Assembly (NCBI RefSeq): GCF_964059235.1 | Contig: NZ_OZ060452.1 | Span: 868,001 to 932,000 of the forward strand | DNA: 64,000 nucleotides | Reading direction: 5' to 3' | DNA from: Candidatus Tisiphia endosymbiont of Nedyus quadrimaculatus | Lineage (GTDB): Bacteria; Pseudomonadota; Alphaproteobacteria; Rickettsiales; Rickettsiaceae | Shown here: piece by piece, positions 18,101 through 27,375 of the stretch | Position numbering within the stretch: position 1 is the first letter of the stretch | How the letters are laid out: each line of letters opens with the position of its first letter | Program-made: the position numbers and the translations under genes | Notes under the pieces: generated by a model | The model's database searches: none | The model's input: only the letters and a program-made list of their open reading frames with translations | What the model was told of the DNA's origin: nothing

Positions 18101-19190
18101 CTTCTAAATTTTTATTTACTTCATTAAGCTGATTAGTATAGAGAGTTTCTTTTGCGTTATCATCGTACCCTAGCTCTTGTGGAGATAGGTCTATTTTTTT
18201 TAGAATTTTAACTATACTTAAATGATCTGAAAAATTGCCTTCGTAAATACTTTCGGGACCTGCGTTTACTACGTTGTATTCGCTCCCTCCTTGTTTGTTG
18301 TTCTCATTCTTCAAATTATTCAAGGATACAGCATCTTGATGTGGGGTTTCCTCTAATTCTTTTTTTATTTCTGACAAAGATTTTTCCTTGTCCACCAAAG
18401 CCTTTAGTTTAGCTTCTGATTGAGCTTTATAATATTCTGCCTTTTCCTCAGAAGCCTTTCGTTCAGCTTCTGATTGAGCTTGATAATATTCTTTCTTTCC
18501 CTCAAAAGCCTTTAGTTTAGCTTCTGATTGAGCTTTGTCATATTCTTCAGAATTGCTCTTTATTAGTTGCTCTATTGCGGTTAAACCTTTCTTCTTTATA
18601 CCTTGCAGCGTTTTATTATCTGATATTTTTTCTTCGATCATGTTTTTCTTTGAACTATACTCTTTCTGTGAATCAAGTAATGTTAAATAATCTGCTTCTA
18701 GTAACTCAAGTACTCCTGAATAATAATTGTTTTGTAAACCAAATACTTTTTTCAACTCATTGTCATAATCCCCAAATCTGTCTATTATTTGTGAATTACG
18801 TGTTTGTTCTAGTATTTCCAACTCATCACGAGCTTCATAAATAAGTTGCAGAGTTGCCTCTATTTCATTTTCAAAGTATTCTTTATTAGTAGTTGGGTCT
18901 AGATGAGGTAGATTTATACTCTTCTGCTTTGAAGAATTGGTTTCGTAAAACTGCGGGGTATTCGCGTACTCACGTACTTCATGTACGCTCCGTTCGCTCA
19001 CCCCTTGTTTTACGTTCCAATTCTCCAAATCATTTGAGTATATTTGCTCATTTCTTAGTCCTGCTGCCAAAACATTAGATGTACCAAACCCTTGTAATAA
19101 AAAAAAAAGAAAAATTATGCACCTTGTTACTAAATATCTATTAGATATATTAATAAGAAAGTTATTTTGTAGCTTGTTAAATAAAACCAT
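15180..19190 (-). CDS. Sca-type autotransporter with proline-rich repeat passenger
   Basis: 1336 residues. The N-terminus has a long signal region (hydrophobic CIIFLFFLLQGFG, Ala-X-Ala near residue 43). The passenger has a coiled-coil part with repeats like YYKAQSEAKLKA (about 220-270), then Ser/Pro-rich stretches. A Pro/Val/His/Gln repeat region (about 800-990) contains units such as PEYHAVEHIVA. The last roughly 290 residues form an autotransporter beta-barrel (GGWIQVMN, FVLGFDA, YSLKKNFTTHSFYVNGSVKF) ending in Phe, as expected for outer-membrane insertion. Sca proteins mediate adhesion, entry or actin motility; which Sca this is cannot be said. EDNLGLEELFKEEAVPIVAN occurs twice, marking an internal duplication. 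An in-frame palindromic element lies at 18931-19026. Confidence 0.85.
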   Translation of the reverse strand: MVLFNKLQNNFLINISNRYLVTRCIIFLFFLLQGFGTSNVLAAGLRNEQIYSNDLENWNVKQGVSERSVHEVREYANTPQFYETNSSKQKSINLPHLDPTTNKEYFENEIEATLQLIYEARDELEILEQTRNSQIIDRFGDYDNELKKVFGLQNNYYSGVLELLEADYLTLLDSQKEYSSKKNMIEEKISDNKTLQGIKKKGLTAIEQLIKSNSEEYDKAQSEAKLKAFEGKKEYYQAQSEAERKASEEKAEYYKAQSEAKLKALVDKEKSLSEIKKELEETPHQDAVSLNNLKNENNKQGGSEYNVVNAGPESIYEGNFSDHLSIVKILKKIDLSPQELGYDDNAKETLYTNQLNEVNKNLEDLAQKISETEQQESILKQEKDNYDQLSSAINIKKEKIRKLNKTKEYCESKLDCKEADNLLPTLPKKKLQFRDVAAHIISIIKAQPQTSNNLVSVKSPYISLDDQPPPPSLSMQTEILPYQIEASVVTPLILDTPNNETLTDKAIPQVNTKSLHDEFQEFSTENDGNNQCKEIITRRHSVETEQPKYYQDKKTITRTFSLELPRPQSLDEGFFSHHSTSESEKEERSDSEDESPIDFPLKRFSRSSSLAPLDPLYYSRRSSSAPPILQSQPLEIDRTPNATSDQDVAPSQNSNEIAVVTFLPITQEAVPIVTESQSLAKTTPPVTKLQYPVETIAPIETMPSVAKLTNPPPLLEPTFYEDKPPPITQEQSSTMHAIVDQVVIYNVDNKQGVSENNVELHEYENPPKLYKTKRQKRSFEDNLGLEELFKEEAVPIVANVQLPKPEHHAVEHIVDKPEYHAIEHIVARPEYHAVEHIVANDQPLAAAPAPQPPVANEQHPVADHQPLAAAPPADVVHVVENDLPAVQPPEDEYLAANGQPQKPEHDIFDEDNLGLEELFKEEAVPIVANDQPPADVVHVENDPPAVQRLVANDQPQEDQPQKDKHHADNDQSQKDEQIVDNKQTLVAAPQPPAETIILVEKKPYIPPINFDIEQNIAKYTTYIELDYLDLISNALSTRNNLLKHDFTVNMAAAGDNDYYIKKGGWIQVMNSTSKQKGNTLPFKNNQQGFVLGFDAQPLDELIIGIAYANANSYTEFQSIFNDKQNTILHVAAIYSKYTLSPNMYLSSYLKYGKAFIKNLGKRDTISINSKTKGYVGRAKLETHYKVDLDKFLFKPMVGIIFDRFLIKNFTEYRKDFNINVPTRKGKRVSLETGIDFSKRILVKNISIIPKVHFKLDHTILLNNSNDIINFTSIEHHTQTVAITKSLRPSPKNVMYTLGGCINMQSVSALELGAGYDYSLKKNFTTHSFYVNGSVKF
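18931..19026 (-). repeat. In-frame palindromic element inside the autotransporter gene
   Basis: Arms GAAGAATTGGTTTCGTAAAA (from 18931) and GTTTTACGTTCCAATTCTCC (19007-19026) are inverted repeats with few mismatches. The interior GGGGT...ACCCC region is also palindromic. The 96 bp encode about residues 55-87, including KQGVSERSVHEVREYANT, without breaking the frame. Weaker relatives of the peptide occur near 16870-16970 (NKQGVSENNVELHEYENPP) and 18240-18310 (NNKQGGSEYN). In-frame palindromic elements are a known rickettsial peculiarity. Confidence 0.75.
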
Positions 19191-19404
19191 TTTATTACCT
19201 ATTAATTTATTTATTAAAGATTAATTAATGTTAATGCGATTGTCATAGAGAGGGAAAGTAAAAAGTGTATTTATAATTTTATTTTTAAAGGAGAATTTAT
19301 TAATATGTGATAAAAATCACGATTACAGATTAAGTATATTGTTATAAAGCATGACTTTAAATATGAGAGAACTACCAAGAAAAAAGTAAAGTAAGGCAAG
19401 AATA

Positions 19405-21252
19405 TTAAGTGAAAATGTGATTTATCGACTTCGAATTATGGATCTTTAATTTTAATTCATCAAGGTTGAACGTTATGTTGACAATTGCCCCTCCCTCGTG
19501 CTTGTTTGCTAACTCTAGTGTTGCACAATGATCTTGTGCTATTTTTTTGATAATGGCTAGCCCTAAACCAGTTCCTTTAGATCTAGTTGTTATATAGGCT
19601 TCTGTAGCCCTATCAATTAAATTTGCTTGGAATCCTACTCCATTGTCATTTACTGTAATAGTAATCTGATGGTTAGACTTGGTTATAGAAACAGCAATAA
19701 CACCTTGTTGAAATCTAGTAAGTCCTATAGATTCTTCGGCATTTTTTAACAAATTAACCATAATCTGATTAATTTGAGTTGTATCACAGATGAAATCTAT
19801 GTGCTGATCAGTTGTGATGAACTTATATAATATTTTATCATTAATTAATTTTCGTGATTCAACCATATTCTTTATAAGAATTACTAGATCACAATCTATA
19901 AATATTGGGGCTGGTAATCTTGCAAAATTAACAAATTCAGAGACAATTTTCTTAATGTCGTCAGTATGACGTATAATCATCTGTATGTATTTGTTGAACT
20001 CTGCCTTATCTTCAACTTGATTACTAAATTTCCTAAGCAATCTTTCGGAGGCAAGATGAATAGGTGTCAAAGGATTCTTAATTTCGTGAGCTACTTTCCT
20101 TGCTACGTCAGACCAAGCAAGTGCACGCTGAGCTATAACTAGATCTCTTTGTTGATGATCAATTTGTTTAATCATCCTATTAAAAGCTGAGGATAAAACG
20201 CTTATTTCATCTTTATTAACAAGGTCTTCTGGCACTTGAATAGTTAAGTCACCATTTTTAACCTTTTCAGTAGCAATCACTAATTTCCGAATAGGCTTTA
20301 CTATCTTTGTAGCAAAAATCATCCCCCAGCTTATTGCAGCTAATAGCAGTAATAAAGCAATAAAAATAAATACTATAGAAAATTTGATCTGCATACTGGA
20401 TATATGTTTTTTAAGACGATAATATTCTTCAGCTGCACCGTTAGTTTTATCAATATGATCAATAATTTTGGCATCAATCAATCTACCTACCAACAAATAT
20501 ATATCATTATGATCTTTAAGTTTTGTAAGCATTCGAATCTTTTTAGGATCAGATTTTATTTCAACAATTTCTCCTACCTCAGCTCTTTTCATTAAATGAG
20601 CTGGAATAGTAGCAAATGAAATTGCGAAACTTAAGAATGTATTAGCAATAACAGTATTAGTAGGTCTATGAAAAACTATAGCTTCATCAAGAGAACGCAT
20701 CTCAACTTCAGTATTTAATGCTTCATTAAATGAAAGGGGATTATGTATTAAATTATAATACATCTCAGTTAAATCATCAGCGACAGATAATGCTGTTTCG
20801 CGTAACTGCATTTTATGTTCGTCTATATAAGATTCTGCTACTATTATCGACTGATCAAGCACAGCAGAAATCTTTTTATCGAACCAAGATTGAATACCAA
20901 AGTTAAAGAAATATGCTGAAAACACTGAAACAATAATAGTTGGGATTGTAGCAATCAAACTAAAGGTAATAATGATACGATTTTGTAATTTTGAAGACGT
21001 CTCCCTCTCACCTTTATCAATAAAATCTCGTAAAAATTTACGAGCTAATAAAATGCCTAAAAATAAGAATACAGCAAGATCTACTAATATAAGCCCTATA
21101 ACTCTACTTGGGTCTGGACCAAGAGATTTCGACTCAATTGAAATCACATAATAAGTTGAGCAAGCCAATATAATGGCTACAATTATTAGAACAAATATTA
21201 ATTTACCGCTATTACAATATTTTTTAAGATCTCGATAAAAGTAATTCAACAT
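19405..21252 (-). CDS. ntrY: NtrY-like sensor histidine kinase
   Basis: 615 residues, inner membrane. Three or four TM segments near the N-terminus and before the HAMP domain (about 15-35, 45-65, 90-115, 288-312) enclose a periplasmic sensor part. The H-box VAHEIKNPLTP has the phospho-acceptor His near residue 389. The N-box is NLLKNAEESIG, G1 is VNDNGVGF and G2 is GTGLGLAII. This layout is that of NtrY, which pairs with NtrX; no response regulator lies beside it here. Orphan placement of this kinase is usual in Rickettsia. The signal sensed is unknown. Confidence 0.88.
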   Translation of the reverse strand: MLNYFYRDLKKYCNSGKLIFVLIIVAIILACSTYYVISIESKSLGPDPSRVIGLILVDLAVFLFLGILLARKFLRDFIDKGERETSSKLQNRIIITFSLIATIPTIIVSVFSAYFFNFGIQSWFDKKISAVLDQSIIVAESYIDEHKMQLRETALSVADDLTEMYYNLIHNPLSFNEALNTEVEMRSLDEAIVFHRPTNTVIANTFLSFAISFATIPAHLMKRAEVGEIVEIKSDPKKIRMLTKLKDHNDIYLLVGRLIDAKIIDHIDKTNGAAEEYYRLKKHISSMQIKFSIVFIFIALLLLLAAISWGMIFATKIVKPIRKLVIATEKVKNGDLTIQVPEDLVNKDEISVLSSAFNRMIKQIDHQQRDLVIAQRALAWSDVARKVAHEIKNPLTPIHLASERLLRKFSNQVEDKAEFNKYIQMIIRHTDDIKKIVSEFVNFARLPAPIFIDCDLVILIKNMVESRKLINDKILYKFITTDQHIDFICDTTQINQIMVNLLKNAEESIGLTRFQQGVIAVSITKSNHQITITVNDNGVGFQANLIDRATEAYITTRSKGTGLGLAIIKKIAQDHCATLELANKHEGGAIVNITFNLDELKLKIHNSKSINHIFT

Positions 21253-21519
21253 TTTTATTATTCAAAATCATTTGAGTATATTTGAAGTTCTACCACCTAC
21301 CTAGTACTACAGTTGTAGTTACCCACAATATCTAGATTATAGCATTTTTAATAGATCCTGAAATAAATTCAGGATGACGTTCCACGAGTCCAAAGATGTG
21401 GGTAATAGGAAGGTGTTGAAGTAGGGGTGACATCGTTTTACTACTGATAATCTAGTGATACTACAACTGTAGTACTAGTTACAATTAATTTTCAAGCTAT
21501 TATTAGATCTAGTTTAAAC
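21253..21519. repeat. Palindromic repeat spacer between ntrY and pccA
   Basis: It contains AATCATTTGAGTATATTTG (21266-21284), which also occurs inside the autotransporter gene near 19027-19045, and TAGTACTACAGTTGTAGTTA near 21302. Its partner ACTACAACTGTAGTACTAG lies near 21460. No gene is visible. These modules belong to the same composite elements described at 32806 and 38467. Confidence 0.6.
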
Positions 21520-23517
21520 CTAAGCAAATTCAAGTAACACCTGCCCACTAACCACCTGATCTTTCTCATTAACTAGGATTTTAGCAATTTTCCCATTACG
21601 CTCAGCAACAAGTATATTTTCCATTTTCATGGCAGTTAAAACCATAATCTCTTGACCAATAACTACCTTACTGCCTTCTTGAACCTTAATTGCAATAATT
21701 TGTCCCGCAAGCGGGGCGTGCAGTTCTGTTTGCTCTTCTTGGATATTTTTTGTAATCATCAACGCTTCTAGTTCAGACATCCGTGGGGAACGGACATAGG
21801 CTTTAACAGTAATACCTGAATGTGATAACATATAACCTGTTAAGATATTGTCAAGTTTTATATTGGCTTTTCTACCATTTACAATACAGGAAAAGAGTCT
21901 ACTGCCTAAGTTCCAGTTACTACGTATATAAATTCTATCATTTTCTTGTCTTATATTATAACCATAATCTACTGATTTAATTAAAACTGGAAATAGTTTA
22001 TCATCAATTGATACAACCCATCTAGTGCCGATTTTATGAGTTTGATCGACTATTTGACCAGAAATTAACGAAGCACGTTTTTGTTCGGCAATATAAATAA
22101 AAATGGCTGTAGCGAGGAATATTTTAGTGATTTCAGAAGTTAAGCTTGCTCCAGAAAAACCATCTGGATATTCTTCTTCTATAAATGCAGTATTTATATC
22201 ACCTGCTATAAAACGAGGATGTGATATTACTGCTTCTAAGAAACTAATATTATGAGAAATACCTTGTATTATGTAAGCACTTAAAGCAGAACGCATAACC
22301 TCAATAGCTTGTTCTCTGGTCTCTCCGTAAGTACAAAGTTTTGCAATCATTGAATCATAAAACATACTGACTTCTCCACCAAGTCCAAGACCTGTATCCA
22401 CACGTATGTTAGCATTTTTTGGTGGTTCTGCATATTCAGTAATTCTACCGCTAGACGACAGAAATCCACGCGTTGGATTTTCTGCACAAATTCTAGATTC
22501 AAACGCATGCCCCTTTAATTTTATATCTTCTTGAGAAAATGATAATTTTTCACCAGCAGCAATTTTTATCATTTCTTCTACTATGTCAATACCAGTGATC
22601 AGTTCAGTTACTGGATGCTCAACTTGTAGCCTAGTATTCATCTCAAGGAAATAAAAATTCTTATCTAAATCAACTATAAATTCAACTGTACCGGCTGAGT
22701 AATAACCTACCTTGCTAGATAAAGCTAAGGTCTCTTTATACATTTTCTGCCGTATTTCCTCGGTAATAAAGGAGCTTGGGGCTTCTTCAATCACTTTTTG
22801 ATGATAACGTTGAATTGAACATTCTCGCTCACCAAGACAAACACTGTTACCATACTGATCAGCTAATAATTGTATTTCAATATGCCTTGGGGACTTAATT
22901 AATTTTTCAATGAATAATCTACCATCGCTAAAATTATTTACTGCCTCAAGCTTAGCTGATTCAAAGGCATTAGCCATTTCTTCAGAGTTTTTTACCACTC
23001 TCATTCCACGACCACCACCGCCAGCTGTTGCCTTAACTATAACAGGGAAACCTATTTTTTCTGCAATTTCTATGGCCTGATTTATATTGCTGATAGTCCC
23101 AATATAGCCAGGGACTAGGCTGACTCCTGCTTCCATAGCGATTTTTTTTGCTTCAATTTTATCACCCATTTTCTTAATAGCAGAAGCATTGGGACCTATT
23201 AAGGCAACTCCTTCCCTTTTTAAGATATTTGCAAAATTTGAATTTTCTGATAAAAATCCATATCCTGGATGCACCGCCGAAGCACCACTTGCTCTAATAG
23301 CATTTACAATATTTTTAATTGACAAATAGCTCTCAGTGGCAGGAGAATTGCCGATATAATAAGCTTCATCAGCATATTGTACATGCATTGAATGTGTATC
23401 TGCTTCAGAATATACGGCAACTGATTTAATACCCATCTTCTTTAGGGTTTGCATTATTCTCAAAGCTATTTCACCACGATTGGCGATTAAAATTTTATCA
23501 AATAATGGTTTAGTCAT
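21520..23517 (-). CDS. pccA: Propionyl-CoA carboxylase alpha subunit (biotin carboxylase + BCCP)
   Basis: 665 residues. ATP-grasp biotin carboxylase: ILIANRGEIALRIM at the start, the Gly-rich loop ATAGGGGRGMRVV, then FLEMNTRLQVEHPVTE. The C-terminal biotinyl domain has AMKMEN with the biotin Lys near residue 631. With PccB it converts propionyl-CoA to methylmalonyl-CoA in the cytoplasm. It lies 21 bp downstream of pccB on the same strand, so an operon. The size is normal and all key motifs are present. Confidence 0.95.
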   Translation of the reverse strand: MTKPLFDKILIANRGEIALRIMQTLKKMGIKSVAVYSEADTHSMHVQYADEAYYIGNSPATESYLSIKNIVNAIRASGASAVHPGYGFLSENSNFANILKREGVALIGPNASAIKKMGDKIEAKKIAMEAGVSLVPGYIGTISNINQAIEIAEKIGFPVIVKATAGGGGRGMRVVKNSEEMANAFESAKLEAVNNFSDGRLFIEKLIKSPRHIEIQLLADQYGNSVCLGERECSIQRYHQKVIEEAPSSFITEEIRQKMYKETLALSSKVGYYSAGTVEFIVDLDKNFYFLEMNTRLQVEHPVTELITGIDIVEEMIKIAAGEKLSFSQEDIKLKGHAFESRICAENPTRGFLSSSGRITEYAEPPKNANIRVDTGLGLGGEVSMFYDSMIAKLCTYGETREQAIEVMRSALSAYIIQGISHNISFLEAVISHPRFIAGDINTAFIEEEYPDGFSGASLTSEITKIFLATAIFIYIAEQKRASLISGQIVDQTHKIGTRWVVSIDDKLFPVLIKSVDYGYNIRQENDRIYIRSNWNLGSRLFSCIVNGRKANIKLDNILTGYMLSHSGITVKAYVRSPRMSELEALMITKNIQEEQTELHAPLAGQIIAIKVQEGSKVVIGQEIMVLTAMKMENILVAERNGKIAKILVNEKDQVVSGQVLLEFA

Positions 23518-23538
23518 AAAATCTCGTGCTTAAGTATA

Positions 23539-25083
23539 CTAAAGTGGTAAGTTATCATGCTTCTTCCATGGTAATTGTATTTTTTTGTTTTGAAGAAAGT
23601 TTAGTGCTTTACATATGCGCCATCTAGTATTTTGAGGCTTTATAATATCGTCTAGGTATCCTCTAGATGCTGCAGCGAAAGGAGAAGTAACAGTATCTTT
23701 ATACTCTTGGATTTTTTGTTTTTTTGATTCTGGATCTTTGCATGCTTCTTTAAATATTATTTCAGCAGCTCCTTCAGCCCCAAGTACTGCAATTTCTGAG
23801 TTGAACCACGCGTAATTCATATCACCACGAAGATGTTTTGAGTTCATCACTATATAAGCTCCACCATAAGCTTTCCTAGTAATTATGGTAATTTTTGGTA
23901 CAGTTGCTTCAGCGTACGCATATAACAATTTTGCTCCATGTTTAATAATTCCGTTATGCTCTTGATCAGTGCCAGGTAAAAAACCTGGTACATCAACTAG
24001 AGTTACTATTGGGATATTAAACGCATCACAAAAACGAACAAACCTTGCTGCCTTTCTTGATGCGTTAATATCCAAACAGCCAGCTAAATGTAATGGTTGA
24101 TTCGCAACAAATCCTATAGGTCTTCCTTCCATATAACCAAAGCCGATTATAATGTTTCTAGCAAAATCTGGTTGCAGCTCAAAAAATTCTCCTTCATCAA
24201 CAATACGCTCAATTAATTCTTTCATGTCATAAGCTTTGTTCGGAATGCTTGGGACTAAGGTGTTTAGAGACATATCAACCCGATCAGCTGGGTCTTCGGT
24301 ACGACGATGTGGTAGGGGACTACGATTTGATAGAGGTAAAAAATTAAAGAACCTTCTAGTTTCTAGAAGTAGCTCTATATCATTTTTAAAAGCAAGGTCA
24401 GCAACACCACTCTTTGTAGTATGCATTTTTGCTCCGCCAAGTTGTTCTTGGCTTACTTCTTCACCTGTAACAGTTTTAACTACGTCTGGTCCTGTTACAA
24501 ACATATAAGAAGTATTTTTAACCATGAATATGAAATCTGTTAAGGCGGGGGAATAAACAGCACCACCAGCACAAGGCCCCATAATTAAGGTGATTTGTGG
24601 AATAATACCGGAAGCAATTACATTGCGTTGAAATAATTCTCCATAACCACCAAGAGCGTCAACCCCTTCCTGAATTCTTGCACCCCCCGAATCATTTATG
24701 CCAATAACTGGTGCTCCTACTGCCAAAGCAGAATCGAGTATAGTGCAAATTTTTTTAGCGTGATATTCCCCAAGAGATCCACCTAACACGGTAAAATCCT
24801 GGCTATACACAAAAACCAACCTACCATTTATAGTGCCATGTCCAGTTATTATACCGTCCCCTAGGAATTTCTTGTCGTTCATGCCAAAGTTACTGCATCT
24901 ATGTTCAACAAACATTCCTGTTTCTTCAAAACTCTCAGGATCTAGCAATACTTCTATCCTTTCTCTCGCAGTAAGCTTACCTTTTTTATGTTGTAAGGCG
25001 ATTCTCTCTCCCCCCCCACCTTGACGGGCATTATTACGCTTTTCATCAAGTGATTCAGGAGAATTTACAATATGTTGATTCAT
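23539..25083 (-). CDS. pccB: Propionyl-CoA carboxylase beta subunit (carboxyltransferase)
   Basis: 514 residues. Carboxyltransferase of the acyl-CoA carboxylase type: [20 protein letters not shown], then [20 protein letters not shown], then the oxyanion loops [15 protein letters not shown] and [18 protein letters not shown]. It transfers carboxyl from biotin on PccA to propionyl-CoA. First gene of the pccB-pccA pair; the upstream 245 bp separate it from the divergent small ORF and rpe. Confidence 0.95.
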   Translation of the reverse strand: MNQHIVNSPESLDEKRNNARQGGGGERIALQHKKGKLTARERIEVLLDPESFEETGMFVEHRCSNFGMNDKKFLGDGIITGHGTINGRLVFVYSQDFTVLGGSLGEYHAKKICTILDSALAVGAPVIGINDSGGARIQEGVDALGGYGELFQRNVIASGIIPQITLIMGPCAGGAVYSPALTDFIFMVKNTSYMFVTGPDVVKTVTGEEVSQEQLGGAKMHTTKSGVADLAFKNDIELLLETRRFFNFLPLSNRSPLPHRRTEDPADRVDMSLNTLVPSIPNKAYDMKELIERIVDEGEFFELQPDFARNIIIGFGYMEGRPIGFVANQPLHLAGCLDINASRKAARFVRFCDAFNIPIVTLVDVPGFLPGTDQEHNGIIKHGAKLLYAYAEATVPKITIITRKAYGGAYIVMNSKHLRGDMNYAWFNSEIAVLGAEGAAEIIFKEACKDPESKKQKIQEYKDTVTSPFAAASRGYLDDIIKPQNTRWRICKALNFLQNKKIQLPWKKHDNLPL

Positions 25084-25216
25084 TATGGCTATACTAGTTC
25101 ATTATAAAATCATAACCTGTAGTATAATAATAAAATGTCGAAAAGATAGTAGAAATTTATTTGAATAGTTATAGAATGTCAGTAGTAAAACTTGAAGAAT
25201 TTATAGGAGGGTTTTT

Positions 25217-25360
25217 ATAACAAAGGAAAAGCAGCAGAAATTACAAAATAGTGAGAGTAAATTTCAAAAACTGTCTAGTGCTTTAAAACAGAATATAGCA
25301 AGAAGAAAAAATAGCCAAAAAGTTCATATTGAGGATAAAAACAAAAGTGAAAATAATTAA
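25217..25360 (+). CDS. Small basic hypothetical protein, possible ATA start, coupled to rpe
   Basis: 47 codons in a frame with no ATG, GTG or TTG near its start. A textbook Shine-Dalgarno AGGAGG (25205-25210) sits 6 nt before ATA at 25217, which opens a Lys/Gln/Ser-rich peptide (TKEKQQKLQNSESKFQKLSS, then ALKQNIARRKNSQKV). It ends at TAA 25358-25360, overlapping the likely GTG start of rpe at 25347. The overlap and SD suggest a real, translationally coupled small gene with a rare start codon, or one whose start has decayed. The function is unknown. Confidence 0.5.
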   Translation: MTKEKQQKLQNSESKFQKLSSALKQNIARRKNSQKVHIEDKNKSENN

Positions 25361-25997
25361 GATCTCACCTTCGTTACTATCAGCAGATTTTGCTAATTTG
25401 CAAAAAGAAATCAGTTCTTTGGAGGAAGCTGGGGCTGATATGATCCATATAGACGTTATGGATGGACATTTTGTACCTAACTTAACATTTGGACCTCCTA
25501 TAATAAAAGCTTTAAGAGTTCACACTACATTACCATTTGACGTACATTTAATGATTAATAACCCAGAATATTCGATTAAAGACTATGCTAGTAGCGGAGC
25601 GGATATTATCACTATCCATCCTGAAACCACTATCCATCTTGACAGAACTTTAGGTATTATTCAAAATTTAGGGCTAAAAGCTGGGGTGGCACTACTTCCC
25701 TCTACAAGTCCAAATTCTATAGATTATATTATTGATAAAGTAGATCTAATTCTAGCAATGACCGTAAACCCCGGTTTTTCTAGCCAAAAGTTTATAGAGA
25801 ATCAGCTAGAGAAAGTCAAAATTATTTCAGAAAAAATCAAAAATTTTGGTAAACCTATAATGCTTTCTGTAGATGGAGGAATAAATGATGTTACCGGTAA
25901 GAACTGTATAAAAGCTGGAGCTGATATTTTAGTATCAGGTAATTTTATTTTCCAATCAAAAGATTATAAAAAACAAATAGACTTACTAAGACATTAA
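25347..25997 (+). CDS. rpe: Ribulose-phosphate 3-epimerase
   Basis: About 216 residues. Interconverts ribulose-5-phosphate and xylulose-5-phosphate in the non-oxidative pentose phosphate pathway. Seen: ISPSLLSADFANL, the metal/catalytic region MIHIDVMDGHFVPNLTFGP, VHLMI, MTVNPGFSSQKF and SVDGGIN. The frame is open from a TTG at 25329, but GTG at 25347 gives the usual VKIIKISPSLL start. The 3' end overlaps the opposite metalloprotease gene by 12 bp. rpiB of the same pathway is at 60003. Confidence 0.93.
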   Translation: MKIIKISPSLLSADFANLQKEISSLEEAGADMIHIDVMDGHFVPNLTFGPPIIKALRVHTTLPFDVHLMINNPEYSIKDYASSGADIITIHPETTIHLDRTLGIIQNLGLKAGVALLPSTSPNSIDYIIDKVDLILAMTVNPGFSSQKFIENQLEKVKIISEKIKNFGKPIMLSVDGGINDVTGKNCIKAGADILVSGNFIFQSKDYKKQIDLLRH

Positions 25998-26678
25998 ATA
26001 TTGATGGAGATTATTGCCATGTTCCTTAAGCCATAATCTAGCCAACTTATAGTCTGGATAAAGTCTTGCTACTAAATTCCAAAAACGAGGACTGTGATTC
26101 ATTTCAATTATATGACACATTTCATGGACCACTAAGTATTTTAATATTTTTTTTGGAGCAAAAATAAGACGCCAATTAAAAGCAAGTACAGCCTTACTAG
26201 AGCAACTTCCCCATTTGCCCTTATTATTCATAATTTTAATTTTAGTAAAGTTTATATTATGTTCTTTCGCTAGAAGAGTAACCAGTTTTGTGGTTTCTAG
26301 TAACAACATATCTTTCAAAAACCTTACTAAAGTACTTTTGTGTTGTGAGGGTAAAGAATATATTTGAATAACATCATCCGTGATTTGTACTTTTTCATAA
26401 TCTGCATCAATATTTAATAACGAATATACTTCGTCAAAGACTGTTATTGTGTTATAATCGACGGGGGGCTTGTTTAAGAATTTTTGCAAATTTTGTCTAA
26501 TCCAAGATTCTTTTTCTAACAAGAATTTATATCCTGTATTAAAATTTTTATTAGGTAAAACTAATTCAGCTCCTTTGTGGTTTATTCTAATGCTAATTCG
26601 TTTGGCTTTATTACTATATCTTACTGGAATATTAATATCAGACCCTAGTTTATCTAAAGTAATCTGCTGATGTTTCAT
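25986..26678 (-). CDS. YgjP/DUF45-type metallopeptidase
   Basis: 230 residues. The C-terminal half has KGKWGSCSSKAVLAFNWRL and the zinc motif HEMCH (HExxH) in VVHEMCHIIEMNHSPRFW, the YgjP (M48-like, SprT-related) signature. These are small cytoplasmic putative zinc proteases with little known of their substrates. It is tail to tail with rpe, overlapping by 12 bp. The family call is secure; the role is not. Confidence 0.85.
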   Translation of the reverse strand: MKHQQITLDKLGSDINIPVRYSNKAKRISIRINHKGAELVLPNKNFNTGYKFLLEKESWIRQNLQKFLNKPPVDYNTITVFDEVYSLLNIDADYEKVQITDDVIQIYSLPSQHKSTLVRFLKDMLLLETTKLVTLLAKEHNINFTKIKIMNNKGKWGSCSSKAVLAFNWRLIFAPKKILKYLVVHEMCHIIEMNHSPRFWNLVARLYPDYKLARLWLKEHGNNLHQYLMS

Positions 26679-26761
26679 GTTTAAAATCTAATTTAAAAAT
26701 TATTACTAATATAGTATATTGATGATTATAGTTAATTAAATTTATTAAGAGTAACTTAATT

Positions 26762-26986
26762 ATGCATACTTTATCTTTTGATGTAGATGATCAGTTAAAT
26801 GAACAAATTGAAACTTTTGCTAAAGTGCATGACCGTAGTAAAGCCTATGTACTAAGAAAAGCTGTAGAGTTATATTTAGTCAATCAAAATGATCTTACAA
26901 TTGGCAGGCAAGCTTTAGATGAGTTTTATAACGATGGTTTTAAAACTTACTCATTAAATCAAATTAAAAAGGAAAATGGCTTATAG
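26762..26986 (+). CDS. RHH (RelB/ParD-like) antitoxin
   Basis: 74 residues. The N-terminus MHTLSFDVDDQLNEQIETFA, then RSKAYVLRKAVELYL, fits a ribbon-helix-helix DNA-binding domain. The C-terminal tail would wrap the toxin. It overlaps the RelE-type gene by 11 bp, the standard antitoxin-toxin order, and probably represses the pair. Confidence 0.82.
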   Translation: MHTLSFDVDDQLNEQIETFAKVHDRSKAYVLRKAVELYLVNQNDLTIGRQALDEFYNDGFKTYSLNQIKKENGL

Positions 26987-27236
26987 TATTCTGTTTACGG
27001 ATCGTAGTAGAAAACAATTTTCAAAATTAAATAAAGATATACAACAACGTATAATTCACTATTTGGAAAGCAGAATCTCTATTAATCCTCATGATTTTGG
27101 CAAAAGTCTTGTTGGAGAGAAGAAAGGTCTTTGGCGTTACAGAGTTGATGATTATAGAATTATTTGCAATATTAGTAATAACGAATCGCTGATCTTGGTT
27201 ATTGATGTAGGACATAGACGTGAAATATATGATTAA
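26976..27236 (+). CDS. RelE/ParE-superfamily toxin
   Basis: 86 residues: YSILFTDRSRKQFSKLNKDI, then PHDFGKSLVGEKKGLWRYRV, DDYRIICNI and VIDVGHRREIYD. The Arg/His pattern LWRYRVDDYRI and GHRREIY is that of RelE-type mRNA interferases. It is full length and overlaps its antitoxin gene. Ribosome-dependent mRNA cleavage is inferred from the family; a ParE-like gyrase activity is less likely. Confidence 0.85.
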   Translation: MAYSILFTDRSRKQFSKLNKDIQQRIIHYLESRISINPHDFGKSLVGEKKGLWRYRVDDYRIICNISNNESLILVIDVGHRREIYD

Positions 27237-27375
27237 AACCGATTTAGCACATCTAAATACTAGAAATTATGGAGGCTAGAGGACTCTCGCTTATCATCCC
27301 AACGTCGTTATTAAGCCTATATAGCTGCAAAGTTCAAATTACTTTGTATTTAAAATCTAATATTATTTTATAGCC

